Shown: piece after piece, positions 34,636 through 43,022 of the stretch
How positions within the stretch are numbered: position 1 is the stretch's first letter
Layout: the number at the start of each line of letters is the position of its first letter
Assembly (NCBI GenBank): GCA_902517505.1
Contig: CABYCL010000001.1
Span: 1 to 64,000 of the forward strand
Reading direction: 5' to 3'
Origin: an uncultured SAR86 cluster bacterium
Lineage (GTDB): Bacteria > Pseudomonadota > Gammaproteobacteria > Magnimaribacterales > D2472
DNA: 64,000 nucleotides
Translations under genes and position numbers: made by a program
The notes under the pieces: generated by a model
Database searches by the model: none
The model's input: the letters and a program-made list of their open reading frames with translations, nothing else
Told to the model about the DNA's origin: nothing

Positions 34636-35763
34636 TCAAATATCACAAGTTTGGTTCTCAAGATTTATATAATCGATTGCTTCTAGCATTTTATAATGAA
34701 TATCTGTGTTATCCATCAGCCCTTGAAATAATTCTGCTCCGGGCCCATAGGCTTGCACTCCTACAGGAATAGAAGTATGTCTACCTGTGCCCCATTGAAT
34801 AATAACTTTATCACCGTCTTGCTTAAGAATTTGCAAGCCTCCAGTTTCGTGATCTGATGTTACTATCAATAATGTATTGCTATTTTTATTTACAAATTTA
34901 ATCAAATCTTTAATTGTTAAATCAAAATCTCTAAACTCTTCTACCATTTTATTTGCGTCATTATCGTGTCCAGCCCAATCTATTTGACTTCCCTCAGTCA
35001 TCAAAAAAAAGCCATTACACTGGTTGTTCAAATGCTGTAATGCAAAGCTTGTCATTTGTCTCTGAGTTGGTTTTTGATTTGATCGTTCAATACCATCATC
35101 ATCAAAAAGGCCAATAAGCTTTTTAGAATAATCAAAATTTAATTGCAAAGATTCTTTTGCTGTTAGCAAATGATGAGTATCATTAATTTTATTCAAATCA
35201 AATAATTCTTTACCTCCTCCCAGCGCAATATCGATTGGAGAATTAATAAGTTGATTGGCAATATTCTTATATTCATACCTGCTGTCAGTATGAGCATATA
35301 AAGCTGCCGGCGTTGCATGAGTTACTGAAGATGTGGCAACTATGCCTGAGGCATAACCCTTTTTATGAAGCATTTCTACAATGGTCTCTAATACTTCCTT
35401 ATCTGGATCTAATGACAAATATCTATTTTTTGTTTTATGTCCGGTTGACCAACTTGTTGCTGCAGCAGCTGAGTCTGTATATGCATTATTATGAGAATGG
35501 GTTAAAGAGGTGCCATGATATGGCATTTGATCAATGAAAAGTCTATGGTCTAAGCCACCAATAGCAATTCTAGATAAAGTTATTTGATTAGGTCCAACTC
35601 CATCTCCAATAGCAAGAATTATATTTTTAGCTTTTAAATTATCAGAAAAATTCTTTATTTCAATAACTTCTGTTTCTTTTTTGCCAATTGAAATCGATTC
35701 AGTCTTCTTAGATGTATCACATGATGAGATTACTAAGATTACTATAAGAAAAATATATTTCAT
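34636..35763 (-). CDS. Alkaline phosphatase lipoprotein (PhoA family)
   Basis: A 375-residue alkaline phosphatase with a lipoprotein signal (MKYIFLIVILVISSC, lipobox ISSC), so it is membrane-anchored in the periplasm. The metal/active-site set is complete: GDGVGPNQ (first Asp), TDSAAAATSWSTG with the nucleophile Ser, MTEGSQIDWAGH, TSDHETGG and GRHTSIPV. At the positions equivalent to E. coli Asp153 and Lys328 it has His (VTHATPAA) and Trp (IDWAGH), as in Vibrio-type enzymes. It would release phosphate from organic esters. It sits 6 bp after the acid phosphatase gene, so both share a promoter. Confidence 0.93.
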   Translation of the reverse strand: MKYIFLIVILVISSCDTSKKTESISIGKKETEVIEIKNFSDNLKAKNIILAIGDGVGPNQITLSRIAIGGLDHRLFIDQMPYHGTSLTHSHNNAYTDSAAAATSWSTGHKTKNRYLSLDPDKEVLETIVEMLHKKGYASGIVATSSVTHATPAALYAHTDSRYEYKNIANQLINSPIDIALGGGKELFDLNKINDTHHLLTAKESLQLNFDYSKKLIGLFDDDGIERSNQKPTQRQMTSFALQHLNNQCNGFFLMTEGSQIDWAGHDNDANKMVEEFRDFDLTIKDLIKFVNKNSNTLLIVTSDHETGGLQILKQDGDKVIIQWGTGRHTSIPVGVQAYGPGAELFQGLMDNTDIHYKMLEAIDYINLENQTCDI

Positions 35764-35769
35764 TAAATT

Positions 35770-36606
35770 TTAATCGAGTGCTTTTAATCTTTGATTTACT
35801 CTATCGCTCTGCTCAGGAAAACAACTCCAGCAATGCTCATATAAAGCTTCTTCCCACTCACCATACATAGGATTAATTAGCATATACCATTTTTCTCCCC
35901 ACATGCTTGCATATATATCTATGAGTGCCTTTCTACTATCTATACTTGTTGCAGTCTCCTCCATAGGTATAAAGTCATCTAGTTGGTCTCCAAAAATTTG
36001 AATAACTCGAAAATCTTTCTTTATTAAATCTCTGCGACTTGTTTTATCAGAAGCCCAACCTTTTTCATTCTTCATAAGCAGTACATCTCTATCATTATCT
36101 AAAGGTAGTCCTAAAGCTTTAATATTATTCCTAGTATATTCTTCTAAATCATGAGTTCTGTTTGTAACATAGAAAATTTTGACGCCTTTAGAATCTGCAT
36201 AACTAAGATATTCTTTTACGCCAGGAAGTGCGCCTGCAGATTCTTCATAAACCCATTCTTTCCAACCAACTGGATAATTTGTTCCATTTTTAATACTTCT
36301 TACTTGGTGCTCTGAATTATCAAGAACAGTTTCATCAATATCTAAAATGACTGCAGGTGGTAAACTTTGATAACCATTCTTTTGATTTAATAGAGCAGTC
36401 CAAGATTTGTCTGCTAATGCCTTATCAATATTCCTTTGAGCAGATGCATAGGCTTGAAAAGTATTCGCCTTGTATTCAGCAGATGTTCTTTTAAATAAGA
36501 CTGCAAGAAGTGATTGTTTTTGATAAGAGTTATCAATTTCACTTGCAAAAGGTGCATGATTGAAAAAAATTATGCAGTATAAAAAAATGTGTCTTAGTGA
36601 TTTCAT
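35770..36606 (-). CDS. HAD-type acid phosphatase, lipoprotein e(P4)/class C family
   Basis: A 278-residue secreted HAD phosphatase. A signal peptide (MKSLRHIFLYCIIFFNHAPFAS) precedes the domain; the nucleophile motif is AVILDIDETVLDNSEHQ, motif II is FYVTNRTHD, and the acidic motif is QIFGDQLDDF. The order of elements and the ...GWKEWVYEESAGALPGVKEYL segment match e(P4)/class C acid phosphatases, which dephosphorylate nucleotide monophosphates (including NMN) outside the inner membrane. No lipobox Cys is obvious, so it may be soluble in the periplasm. It is the first gene of a three-phosphatase operon and starts only ~10 bp from a TATAAT element, so the leader would be very short. Confidence 0.85.
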   Translation of the reverse strand: MKSLRHIFLYCIIFFNHAPFASEIDNSYQKQSLLAVLFKRTSAEYKANTFQAYASAQRNIDKALADKSWTALLNQKNGYQSLPPAVILDIDETVLDNSEHQVRSIKNGTNYPVGWKEWVYEESAGALPGVKEYLSYADSKGVKIFYVTNRTHDLEEYTRNNIKALGLPLDNDRDVLLMKNEKGWASDKTSRRDLIKKDFRVIQIFGDQLDDFIPMEETATSIDSRKALIDIYASMWGEKWYMLINPMYGEWEEALYEHCWSCFPEQSDRVNQRLKALD

Positions 36607-36614
36607 GGTTCAAG

Positions 36615-36641
36615 AGCATTATAATGCTTAATTAAATTAAG
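36615..36641. promoter_or_regulatory. Two abutting palindromes in the divergent promoter region
   Basis: The 51-bp gap between the phosphatase operon and the rightward 52-aa ORF holds AGCATTATAATGCT (perfect 14-bp palindrome, 36615-36628), overlapping by two bases CTTAATT-A-AATTAAG (36627-36641, perfect arms). The first contains TATAAT on both strands, so it could serve as a shared -10 for both directions. For the leftward gene a TTGTAA element lies 18 bp upstream of the -10. The second palindrome would then sit in the spacer as an operator. Confidence 0.5.
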
Positions 36642-36657
36642 TTACAAAAGCATATTT

Positions 36658-36816
36658 ATGGATAACAAAATTATAGAGAATTTAGAAAAATTAAAAAAAA
36701 TGTTGGTTCTTCTGAGTGAAGATAGAAAAGTAGTATTATCTCACCATAAAACGTTTGAACATGTTGAAAAAATGAGATCAATCGTCAATGAATCAATAGA
36801 TATAGCGAGGGAATAA
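36658..36816 (+). CDS. Small charged protein, unknown (not in ORF track)
   Basis: A 52-residue ORF from ATG 36658 to TAA 36814-36816. Sequence: starts MDNKIIENLEKLKKML, ends NESIDIARE; it is probably a single long helix or short helical hairpin with no signal peptide or membrane segment. Its stop overlaps the ATG of the crotonase gene by one base (taATG), the same coupling used elsewhere in the window, which argues that it is translated. The crotonase ribosome site (gcgaggg) lies within its last codons. No family recognised. Confidence 0.55.
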   Translation: MDNKIIENLEKLKKMLVLLSEDRKVVLSHHKTFEHVEKMRSIVNESIDIARE

Positions 36817-37682
36817 TGGCTGACAAAAAATATAAATGTTTTGATATAAGTGTTTCAGATCATGTAGCAAATTTAGTTTTATCTCGACCAGATGAATTAA
36901 ATACAATGTCTAGAGACTTTTGGGTTGAGCTCGGAGATGTTTGTGAAGAAATAAATAGAAATTCAGAGATTAGAGTAGTTGTTATGTCTTCAACTGGTAA
37001 ACATTTTTGTGCAGGAATGGATTTAAGCGCTTTCTCTAATGGTGTAGATAATATCCCAGATGATAAAAAGCCAGATAATTCAAGAATTGGTGAGGCTGTT
37101 TATAGAGTGGCAAAAGAACTTCAGGGATATATAAGTTCTTTAGAAAAAATTAGAGTGCCTGTCATTGCGGCAATTCAAGGTGGATGCGTTGGTGGAGCTG
37201 TGGATTTAGTTACTGCATGCGATATTAGAATGGCCTCTAATGATGCATTTTTCTGTATTCAAGAAATAAATATTGGTATGGCAGCTGATGTGGGAACTCT
37301 TCAAAGACTACCTAAACTTATTCCAGATTCTAAAATGCGTGAGATGGCATATACAGGCAGAAGGATGTATGCAGAAGAAGCTAAGGATGCTGGTTTAGTA
37401 AGTGATGTCTTTGAATCACAAGAAAAACTTCTTGAGGGAGCAAATAAAATAGCAAATGAAATTGCTTCAAAGTCTCCAGTTGCAATATATGGACTCAAAG
37501 CAGTTATGAACTATTCAAGAGATCATAATGTAAATGATAGTTTGGAATATAACGCATTGTGGAGTGGAGCGATGCTAAGTCAAAAAGATATGACTGAAGC
37601 CATGACAGCTAATATGGAAAAAAGAGAAGCATCATTTGATAAATTAGTTGATGTAAAGAAATTTAACGAATCAGATTCTTAG
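36816..37682 (+). CDS. Enoyl-CoA hydratase/isomerase, delta(3,5)-delta(2,4)-dienoyl-CoA isomerase-like
   Basis: A 288-residue crotonase. The oxyanion motifs are KHFCAGMDLSAF and AAIQGGCVGGAVDLVTACDIRMAS. The active-site stretch FFCIQEINIGMAADVGTLQRLPKLI contains Glu and Asp at the positions used by dienoyl-CoA isomerase (ECH1), where the Asp in AADVGTLQRLPK is diagnostic; ordinary hydratases have a second Glu instead. The enzyme shifts double bonds during beta-oxidation of polyunsaturated acyl-CoAs. It is coupled to the upstream 52-residue ORF; its stop interlocks with that of yaaA (TTAG). Confidence 0.87.
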   Translation: MADKKYKCFDISVSDHVANLVLSRPDELNTMSRDFWVELGDVCEEINRNSEIRVVVMSSTGKHFCAGMDLSAFSNGVDNIPDDKKPDNSRIGEAVYRVAKELQGYISSLEKIRVPVIAAIQGGCVGGAVDLVTACDIRMASNDAFFCIQEINIGMAADVGTLQRLPKLIPDSKMREMAYTGRRMYAEEAKDAGLVSDVFESQEKLLEGANKIANEIASKSPVAIYGLKAVMNYSRDHNVNDSLEYNALWSGAMLSQKDMTEAMTANMEKREASFDKLVDVKKFNESDS

Positions 37683-38449
37683 GGTTTTCTTAAGAAGACA
37701 GGCACGGTCGCTGTGGATTCAGCTTTAGAATATTTATAACCGTCTAAATTAAAACTAGATAGTGCTTCAAAATCAGTTACTTTGTTTTGAATAATCCATC
37801 TTGCCATTAAACCTCTTGCTTTTTTTGCATAGAAGCTAATGATTTTATATTTACCATTCTTATAATCTTTGAATGTTGGAGTAACTATATTTACTTCTTC
37901 AGGTAATTTTCCTAAAACTGTAAAGTATTCTTTAGAAGCTAAATTAATTAAAAGATCAGACTTTTGATTTGTTAATTCCTCTAATACATTTTTTTGTACT
38001 TTATTACCCCAAAATTCATACAGATTCTTTCCTTGTGAAGTTTCTAACTTAGTTCCCATTTCTAATCTATATGGCTTCATTACATCTAATGGTCTTAAAA
38101 TTCCGTATAACCCAGATAAGATTCTTATATGTTTTTGAGCAAACTTCATTTCAGATTTACTTAAATCTTCTGCTTGAAGTCCTTGATAAACGTCACCTTT
38201 AAAAACTAACATTGATGGCTTTGAATCAGCAGAAACTTTTTTAGATGGTGACCATGATTGATATCTATCATAGTTAAGGGTTGCAAGTTTATCACTAAGC
38301 CCCATAAGTGATGCAATATCCTTGGGTTCTTTCTCTTTTAATTCACCAATTAGTTTTGATGACTGATTTAAAAATGCAGGCACAGAATATTCATTTGATG
38401 CATCAAATTCGTAATCAAGTGTTTTTGCTGGAGAAAGTACTATAATCAT
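37679..38449 (-). CDS. yaaA: Peroxide stress protein YaaA
   Basis: A 256-residue YaaA/DUF328 protein, which lowers intracellular free iron under peroxide stress and binds DNA. Conserved blocks are IIVLSPAKTLDYE at the N-terminus, FKGDVYQGLQAEDLS, ILSGLYGILRPLDVMKPYRLEMGTKL and the end KKARGLMARWIIQNKV...FNLDGYKYS. It is divergent from, and nearly overlaps, the TRAP small-permease gene. Confidence 0.95.
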   Translation of the reverse strand: MIIVLSPAKTLDYEFDASNEYSVPAFLNQSSKLIGELKEKEPKDIASLMGLSDKLATLNYDRYQSWSPSKKVSADSKPSMLVFKGDVYQGLQAEDLSKSEMKFAQKHIRILSGLYGILRPLDVMKPYRLEMGTKLETSQGKNLYEFWGNKVQKNVLEELTNQKSDLLINLASKEYFTVLGKLPEEVNIVTPTFKDYKNGKYKIISFYAKKARGLMARWIIQNKVTDFEALSSFNLDGYKYSKAESTATVPVFLRKP

Positions 38450-38487
38450 TGCTGTATTCTAACGAATATCATGAGGCTTATTCAATA

Positions 38488-38958
38488 ATGTATATAGAAA
38501 AAATGATAAATTCTTTTGGAAAATTCATATCATTGATGATTCCTATCATGACAATATTAATGATAGTGATAATAGTGGCTAGATATTTCTTTGGTATTGG
38601 TTTAACTGGCCTCCAAGAGTTGGTGCTTTATATGCATGCTTTAATTTTTCTTGGTTGTGCCGGTTACGTTCATTACAGGGATGAGCACGTTAGGGTAGAT
38701 ATTTTTTATAGAGAATCCTCAGATTTATATAAAAGAAATATTAATTATTTCTTAAGTCTAGTTTTTCTAATTCCAGTTTGTTTTGTTATCGGTTACTACT
38801 CGATAGAATTAATTGAGATGTCTTGGAAGATAAAAGAGGTTTCAACAGAGGCAGGTGGTTTAAATTATGTGTACCTTCAAAAAACACTAATTATTCTTTT
38901 TCCAATGACCCTACTTTTGACTTATTTGTATCAACTAATGGGTGGCAAATGGAAATAA
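38488..38958 (+). CDS. TRAP transporter small permease (DctQ)
   Basis: A 156-residue membrane protein with four predicted helices. FGIGLTGLQELVLYMHALIFLGCAGYVHYRDEHVRVDIFY is the DctQ signature (helix 2 with E and the H-V-R-V-D loop). The TTG start in the track (38449) would overlap the yaaA start; ATG 38488, with GAGG upstream, fits better. With the large permease it forms the membrane part of a tripartite ATP-independent periplasmic transporter. It overlaps dctM by 10 bp. Confidence 0.88.
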   Translation: MYIEKMINSFGKFISLMIPIMTILMIVIIVARYFFGIGLTGLQELVLYMHALIFLGCAGYVHYRDEHVRVDIFYRESSDLYKRNINYFLSLVFLIPVCFVIGYYSIELIEMSWKIKEVSTEAGGLNYVYLQKTLIILFPMTLLLTYLYQLMGGKWK

Positions 38959-40286
38959 TACCTCTTCTGCTTATTATATTAATCTGTACAGCATTGTTAG
39001 TAGGATATCCTGTAGCTTTTACTCTGGCCGGAGTATCAATTTTATTTGCATTAATTTGTGTTCCTTTTGGAATATTTGATCCTACTATTTTTAAAAGCAT
39101 CCCTATTAGAATCTTTGGAATTATGAATAATGTGACACTTCTAGCAGTCCCATTATTTATTTTTATGGGAACTATTCTTGAAAGATCTGGAATTGCAGCA
39201 AAGATGCTTGAAAATATGGCAGCAGCCTTCAGAAATACTAAAGGCGGTCTTTCAATATCAATTATTATAGTTGGAGCCCTGCTTGCAGCAAGCACCGGAA
39301 TTGTTGGAGCAACAGTTGTAACAATGGGTCTAATGTCTTTGCCAATTTTAATTAATCAAGGATATGAAAAAAGCTTTTCTACTGGATTGGTGGCTTCGAC
39401 AGGAACCTTAGGGCAAATTATACCTCCATCGATTGCTCTGGTTTTGCTTGGAGATGTTATGTCCAATGCTTATCAAAGAGCTCAAAATGATATGGGTATA
39501 TTTTCACAACAAACTGTAACTGTAGGAGATCTTTTTATTGGTGCTATTGTTCCTGGAATAATGATATGCATTGGATATCTTATATATACAATTTATAAAA
39601 ATAATAACAATAAAAACATAAAGGCTAATTCAAATGGATTATCTATTGAGAAGATTGAATTATTTAAAACTCTTGTTCTTCCAATAATTTTAATTTTTCT
39701 CGTACTTGGATCAATATTTGCAGGTATTGCAACACCAACAGAGGCAGCAGCTATTGGAGCTTTTGGTGCCTTAGTAATTGCATTAATAAATAGAAAAATA
39801 AATTTCAATTTTTTAAAGGAAACTTCAGAAAAAACTGCTGTTGTATCAACTATGATTTTTACTATTCTTATAGGAGCTTCAATTTTTTCGTTAATCTTTA
39901 GAGGAGTCGGTGGGGATGAGTTAATAAATCTTATTTTTAACTCGCTTCCTGGTGGTTCATATACTGCCCTTATCTTTGTCTTGCTAGTAATATTTTTTTT
40001 AGGGTTCATCTTAGACTTTATAGAGATTTGTTATGTAATAGTTCCTTTAATTGCACCGCCTCTTTTGATGATGGGCTTTGATCCAGTTTGGTTGGCTATA
40101 CTTTTTGCTATTAACTTACAAACCTCATTTTTAACACCGCCATTTGGGTTCTCATTGTTTTATTTGAGAGGAGTTGCAGATGAAAGTATTCAAACTTCAG
40201 AAATCTATAGTGGCGTAATACCTTTTATCATAATTCAGCTATTAATACTTTTAATAGTAATAATTTTTCCTATTTTAGTTTTATAA
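38949..40286 (+). CDS. TRAP transporter large permease (DctM)
   Basis: A 445-residue protein with about 12 membrane segments. DctM hallmarks are GYPVAFTLAGVSILFAL, LLAVPLFIFMGTILERSGIAAKMLENM, ALLAASTGIVGATVVTMG, STGTLGQIIPPSIALVLLGD and ATPTEAAAIGAFGALV; the end NLQTSFLTPPFGFSLFYLRG is also conserved. The true start is ATG 38949, inside the end of dctQ, not the track start at 38823. The likely binding-protein partner is the TakP-like gene at 41937-43022 on the other strand. Confidence 0.93.
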   Translation: MEIIPLLLIILICTALLVGYPVAFTLAGVSILFALICVPFGIFDPTIFKSIPIRIFGIMNNVTLLAVPLFIFMGTILERSGIAAKMLENMAAAFRNTKGGLSISIIIVGALLAASTGIVGATVVTMGLMSLPILINQGYEKSFSTGLVASTGTLGQIIPPSIALVLLGDVMSNAYQRAQNDMGIFSQQTVTVGDLFIGAIVPGIMICIGYLIYTIYKNNNNKNIKANSNGLSIEKIELFKTLVLPIILIFLVLGSIFAGIATPTEAAAIGAFGALVIALINRKINFNFLKETSEKTAVVSTMIFTILIGASIFSLIFRGVGGDELINLIFNSLPGGSYTALIFVLLVIFFLGFILDFIEICYVIVPLIAPPLLMMGFDPVWLAILFAINLQTSFLTPPFGFSLFYLRGVADESIQTSEIYSGVIPFIIIQLLILLIVIIFPILVL

Positions 40287-40366
40287 ATTTAAGCAATTTT
40301 CCAAAATTCTAGCGTGGTTTTATTAATATTGCTTTCCAAACATAGTTCCACCTCAGATTGATAGAA

Positions 40367-41332
40367 TTATCCTAAACCAGCATTATTTTTTTCAAGTGCC
40401 CTCTCAGCTCTGTAGCTAGAACGAACCATGGGACCTGAAACAACTTCAAGAAATCCTTTTTGTAATCCAATCTTTCTGTATTTCTCAAATTCCTCCGGAG
40501 TTACCCATCTTTCTATTGGATGGTGATTCCTTGTTGGTCTTAAATATTGCCCAATAGTTAATATATCGACCTTGTTTTCTATAAGATCATCCATTGTCTG
40601 TTCTATTTCATCATCTGTCTCACCAAGACCAAGAATAATACTTGTTTTGGTAAGTACTGATGGATTAATGCGTTTTGATTCTGAAAGAACATCTAGTGTT
40701 TGTTGATAACCTGCTCTGATATCTCTAACTTGGTGCGTAAGTCTCTTAACTGTTTCAATATTTTGGGCAAAAACTTCTAGTCCACAATTTACTAAAGTAT
40801 CGATAGATGAAGATAAACCTTTAAAATCTGGAGTTAAGGCTTCTACTGCAGTATTTGGATTTAATTCTTTAATTAATTTTACAGTATCAGCAAAATGTTG
40901 AGCTCCACCATCAGGAAGATCATCTCTATTAACAGAAGTAAGCACAACATATTTTAATTTCATTATCTGAACTGCTTTTGCAGTATTCATTGGTTCATCT
41001 TTATCTAACCATCCATTTGGGTTGCCAGTATCAACAGAACAAAACTTACACGCTCTTGTACAAACAGATCCCATCAACATAAAAGTCGCTGTTCCTGCAG
41101 ACCAACATTCACTTATATTTGGGCAATGTGCCTCCTCGCAAACTGTATAAAGCTGCTTGGTTTGAACCTGTTCTTTTACTTTATGAAAGTTTGGATTAAA
41201 TTCAGCTTTTACTTTGAGCCAGCTAGGTTTCTTAGGTGTTGGAATATCAGCATACTTGTTAAATTTTTGACCGTTTTTGATAGCCTTGATGCCATCTCTA
41301 TTGGTTATCTTTGTTGTAGTAATTATTTCCAT
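40367..41332 (-). CDS. lipA: Lipoyl synthase
   Basis: A 321-residue radical-SAM enzyme that inserts sulfur into octanoyl groups to make lipoate. The auxiliary cluster motif is [12 protein letters not shown] (C-x4-C-x5-C) and the radical-SAM motif is [13 protein letters not shown]. Other blocks, [19 protein letters not shown] and [24 protein letters not shown], match LipA. It follows lipB by 2 bp, the usual order for octanoyl transfer then sulfur insertion. Confidence 0.97.
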   Translation of the reverse strand: MEIITTTKITNRDGIKAIKNGQKFNKYADIPTPKKPSWLKVKAEFNPNFHKVKEQVQTKQLYTVCEEAHCPNISECWSAGTATFMLMGSVCTRACKFCSVDTGNPNGWLDKDEPMNTAKAVQIMKLKYVVLTSVNRDDLPDGGAQHFADTVKLIKELNPNTAVEALTPDFKGLSSSIDTLVNCGLEVFAQNIETVKRLTHQVRDIRAGYQQTLDVLSESKRINPSVLTKTSIILGLGETDDEIEQTMDDLIENKVDILTIGQYLRPTRNHHPIERWVTPEEFEKYRKIGLQKGFLEVVSGPMVRSSYRAERALEKNNAGLG

Positions 41333-41334
41333 TA

Positions 41335-41937
41335 TTAAAAAATATTTCTTAGTAAATCTATTACTAATTTCTCTAATTGTAATTTAGATATATCTTTATT
41401 TAAATCTTTTATCTGTGTGACCTCAAGTCCTTCATAGCCACATGGATTTATTTGTTTGAATGGTGATAAGTCCATATCAAAATTTATACTAATGCCATGG
41501 TAGGTTTTTCCTTTTGAAATTCTTAAACCAATAGAGGCAATTTTCTTTTTATCTACATACACTCCTGGCGCACCCTCAACAAAATTACAATTAATTGAAA
41601 CTTGTTTAAGCAAATCTTTTACAAAATTTTGAATGGTTAAAACCAATTTCTTTGGGCTAAAGTCTAATTTTTTTATATCAAGTAAGAAATATATAACTAG
41701 TTGACCAGGCCCATGATAGGTTACCTCTCCTCCTCTATCTGATTGAACAACTGGAATCTCTTTTGCATTTAAGATGTGACTTCTGTCTGCTGCTGTTCCT
41801 AGGGTGAATATAGGCGGGTGTTCAAGCAACCAAATTTCATTAGTGAAATTCTCACTTTGTATATGAGATTTCATTAAATCTAATGTTTCATGGTAATTAA
41901 CAACACCAAAAGATTTGAAAGTTAAGTCTTCAAGCAC
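41335..41937 (-). CDS. lipB: Octanoyl-[ACP]:protein N-octanoyltransferase
   Basis: A 200-residue LipB, which moves octanoate from ACP to lipoyl domains. The motif [18 protein letters not shown] and [33 protein letters not shown] hold the active-site Lys and Cys region; Cys is in [17 protein letters not shown]. The start is GTG, overlapping the DctP stop by one base (taGTG). Being coupled to a 2-oxoacid-type binding protein is notable because 2-oxoacid dehydrogenases are the main users of lipoate. Confidence 0.95.
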   Translation of the reverse strand: MLEDLTFKSFGVVNYHETLDLMKSHIQSENFTNEIWLLEHPPIFTLGTAADRSHILNAKEIPVVQSDRGGEVTYHGPGQLVIYFLLDIKKLDFSPKKLVLTIQNFVKDLLKQVSINCNFVEGAPGVYVDKKKIASIGLRISKGKTYHGISINFDMDLSPFKQINPCGYEGLEVTQIKDLNKDISKLQLEKLVIDLLRNIF

Positions 41938-43022
41938 TATTTGTTTCTTGATTCAATGAATGCATCTTCAGAGATTTGATGATAGGCGGATACATTATTC
42001 TTAAATTTTAGATATGAATCATATACCTTCTCAATAGATTCATCTTCTTTAGCTAAATCATCGAGAATCTTATTAGAAATCTTTCTAAATTCTTCTATTA
42101 CATCATCTGGCAATCTTCTTAGTTCTACACCATGCACTTCTACTAACTCAGTTAATGCTTGATTGTTTTTTGCTAAGTATTCATCAAGCATATCTTGATT
42201 GACTGCTTTGGAAGCAGTTTCAATAATAACTTGAAGGTGTTTTGGTAAAGAATTCCAAGCATCCATATTAATCAATAGTTCTAACATTGGGCCAGGCTCA
42301 TGCCATCCTGGATAATAATAATATTTTGCAGCTTGATGAAAGCCAAAGGTAAGGTCATTATAAGGCCCAACCCACTCCGTTGCGTCAATAACACCTGTTT
42401 GAAGTGCTGTGAAAAGTTCTCCACCAGGAAGTGTAACCGGAATGCCTCCAGCTTCTTTTAGAACCTCTCCGCCTATTCCAGGTATTCTCATTTTGAGTCC
42501 TTTTATGTCTTCGAGAGAATTAATTTCTTTATTAAACCAACCAAACATTTGGGTCCCTGTATTTCCTGCAGGAATTGGATAAATATTAAAGGGAGCATAT
42601 ATTTCTCTCCATAATTCTAGGCCTCCACCCCTATTGACCCATGCATTAATTTCATCAGCTGTTAACCCAAATGGAACACTAGTAAAAAATTGAGCTGCGG
42701 GAACTTTGCCCTTCCAAAAATATCCTCCACTGTGTCCCATCTGATGAGATCCGCTAGATACAGCATCAAATACACCAAATGCGGGAACTTGCTCTTCTGC
42801 ACCATAAACAGTGATCTTCATTTGTCCATCACTCATCTCTTCAACTAAATCTGCAATTCTTTCAGGAGCCATTCCTAGACCAGGATAGTTTTTAGGCCAA
42901 GATGTAACTAAGCGCCAATTGAATGTTTCTTCTATATCAGTTGATGTCTCTATTGTGCTGTCCATATCATTTGAACAACCAGCTATTAAAATTATTAGAG
43001 GCAATAAAATAAATTTCTTCAT
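41937..43022 (-). CDS. TRAP transporter substrate-binding lipoprotein, TakP-like (2-oxoacid)
   Basis: A 361-residue periplasmic binding protein anchored as a lipoprotein (MKKFILLPLIILIAGC). The body follows the TakP-type pattern of TRAP binding proteins for 2-oxo monocarboxylates: FGVFDAVSSGSHQMGHSGGYFWKGKVPAAQFFTSVPFG, the arginine-containing GLKMRIPGIGGEVLKEAGG and ALQTGVIDATEWVGPYND. The predicted ligand is a pyruvate- or 2-oxobutyrate-like acid. ATG 43022 overlaps the uvrD stop by one base; the track start at 43061 lies inside uvrD. Its permease genes are about 1.7 kb away on the opposite strand. Confidence 0.88.
   Translation of the reverse strand: MKKFILLPLIILIAGCSNDMDSTIETSTDIEETFNWRLVTSWPKNYPGLGMAPERIADLVEEMSDGQMKITVYGAEEQVPAFGVFDAVSSGSHQMGHSGGYFWKGKVPAAQFFTSVPFGLTADEINAWVNRGGGLELWREIYAPFNIYPIPAGNTGTQMFGWFNKEINSLEDIKGLKMRIPGIGGEVLKEAGGIPVTLPGGELFTALQTGVIDATEWVGPYNDLTFGFHQAAKYYYYPGWHEPGPMLELLINMDAWNSLPKHLQVIIETASKAVNQDMLDEYLAKNNQALTELVEVHGVELRRLPDDVIEEFRKISNKILDDLAKEDESIEKVYDSYLKFKNNVSAYHQISEDAFIESRNK

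Noticed and set aside
36627-36641. HexR binding site
   Set aside because: The AT-rich core resembles the HexR consensus TGTAATTAAATTACA but the outer TG and CA bases do not match, and such cores are common in AT-rich DNA.
40287-40366. Intrinsic terminator between dctM and lipA
   Set aside because: AATTTT-CC-AAAATT has a loop too short to fold and no G/C in the stem; nothing else in the gap forms a convincing hairpin with a T run.
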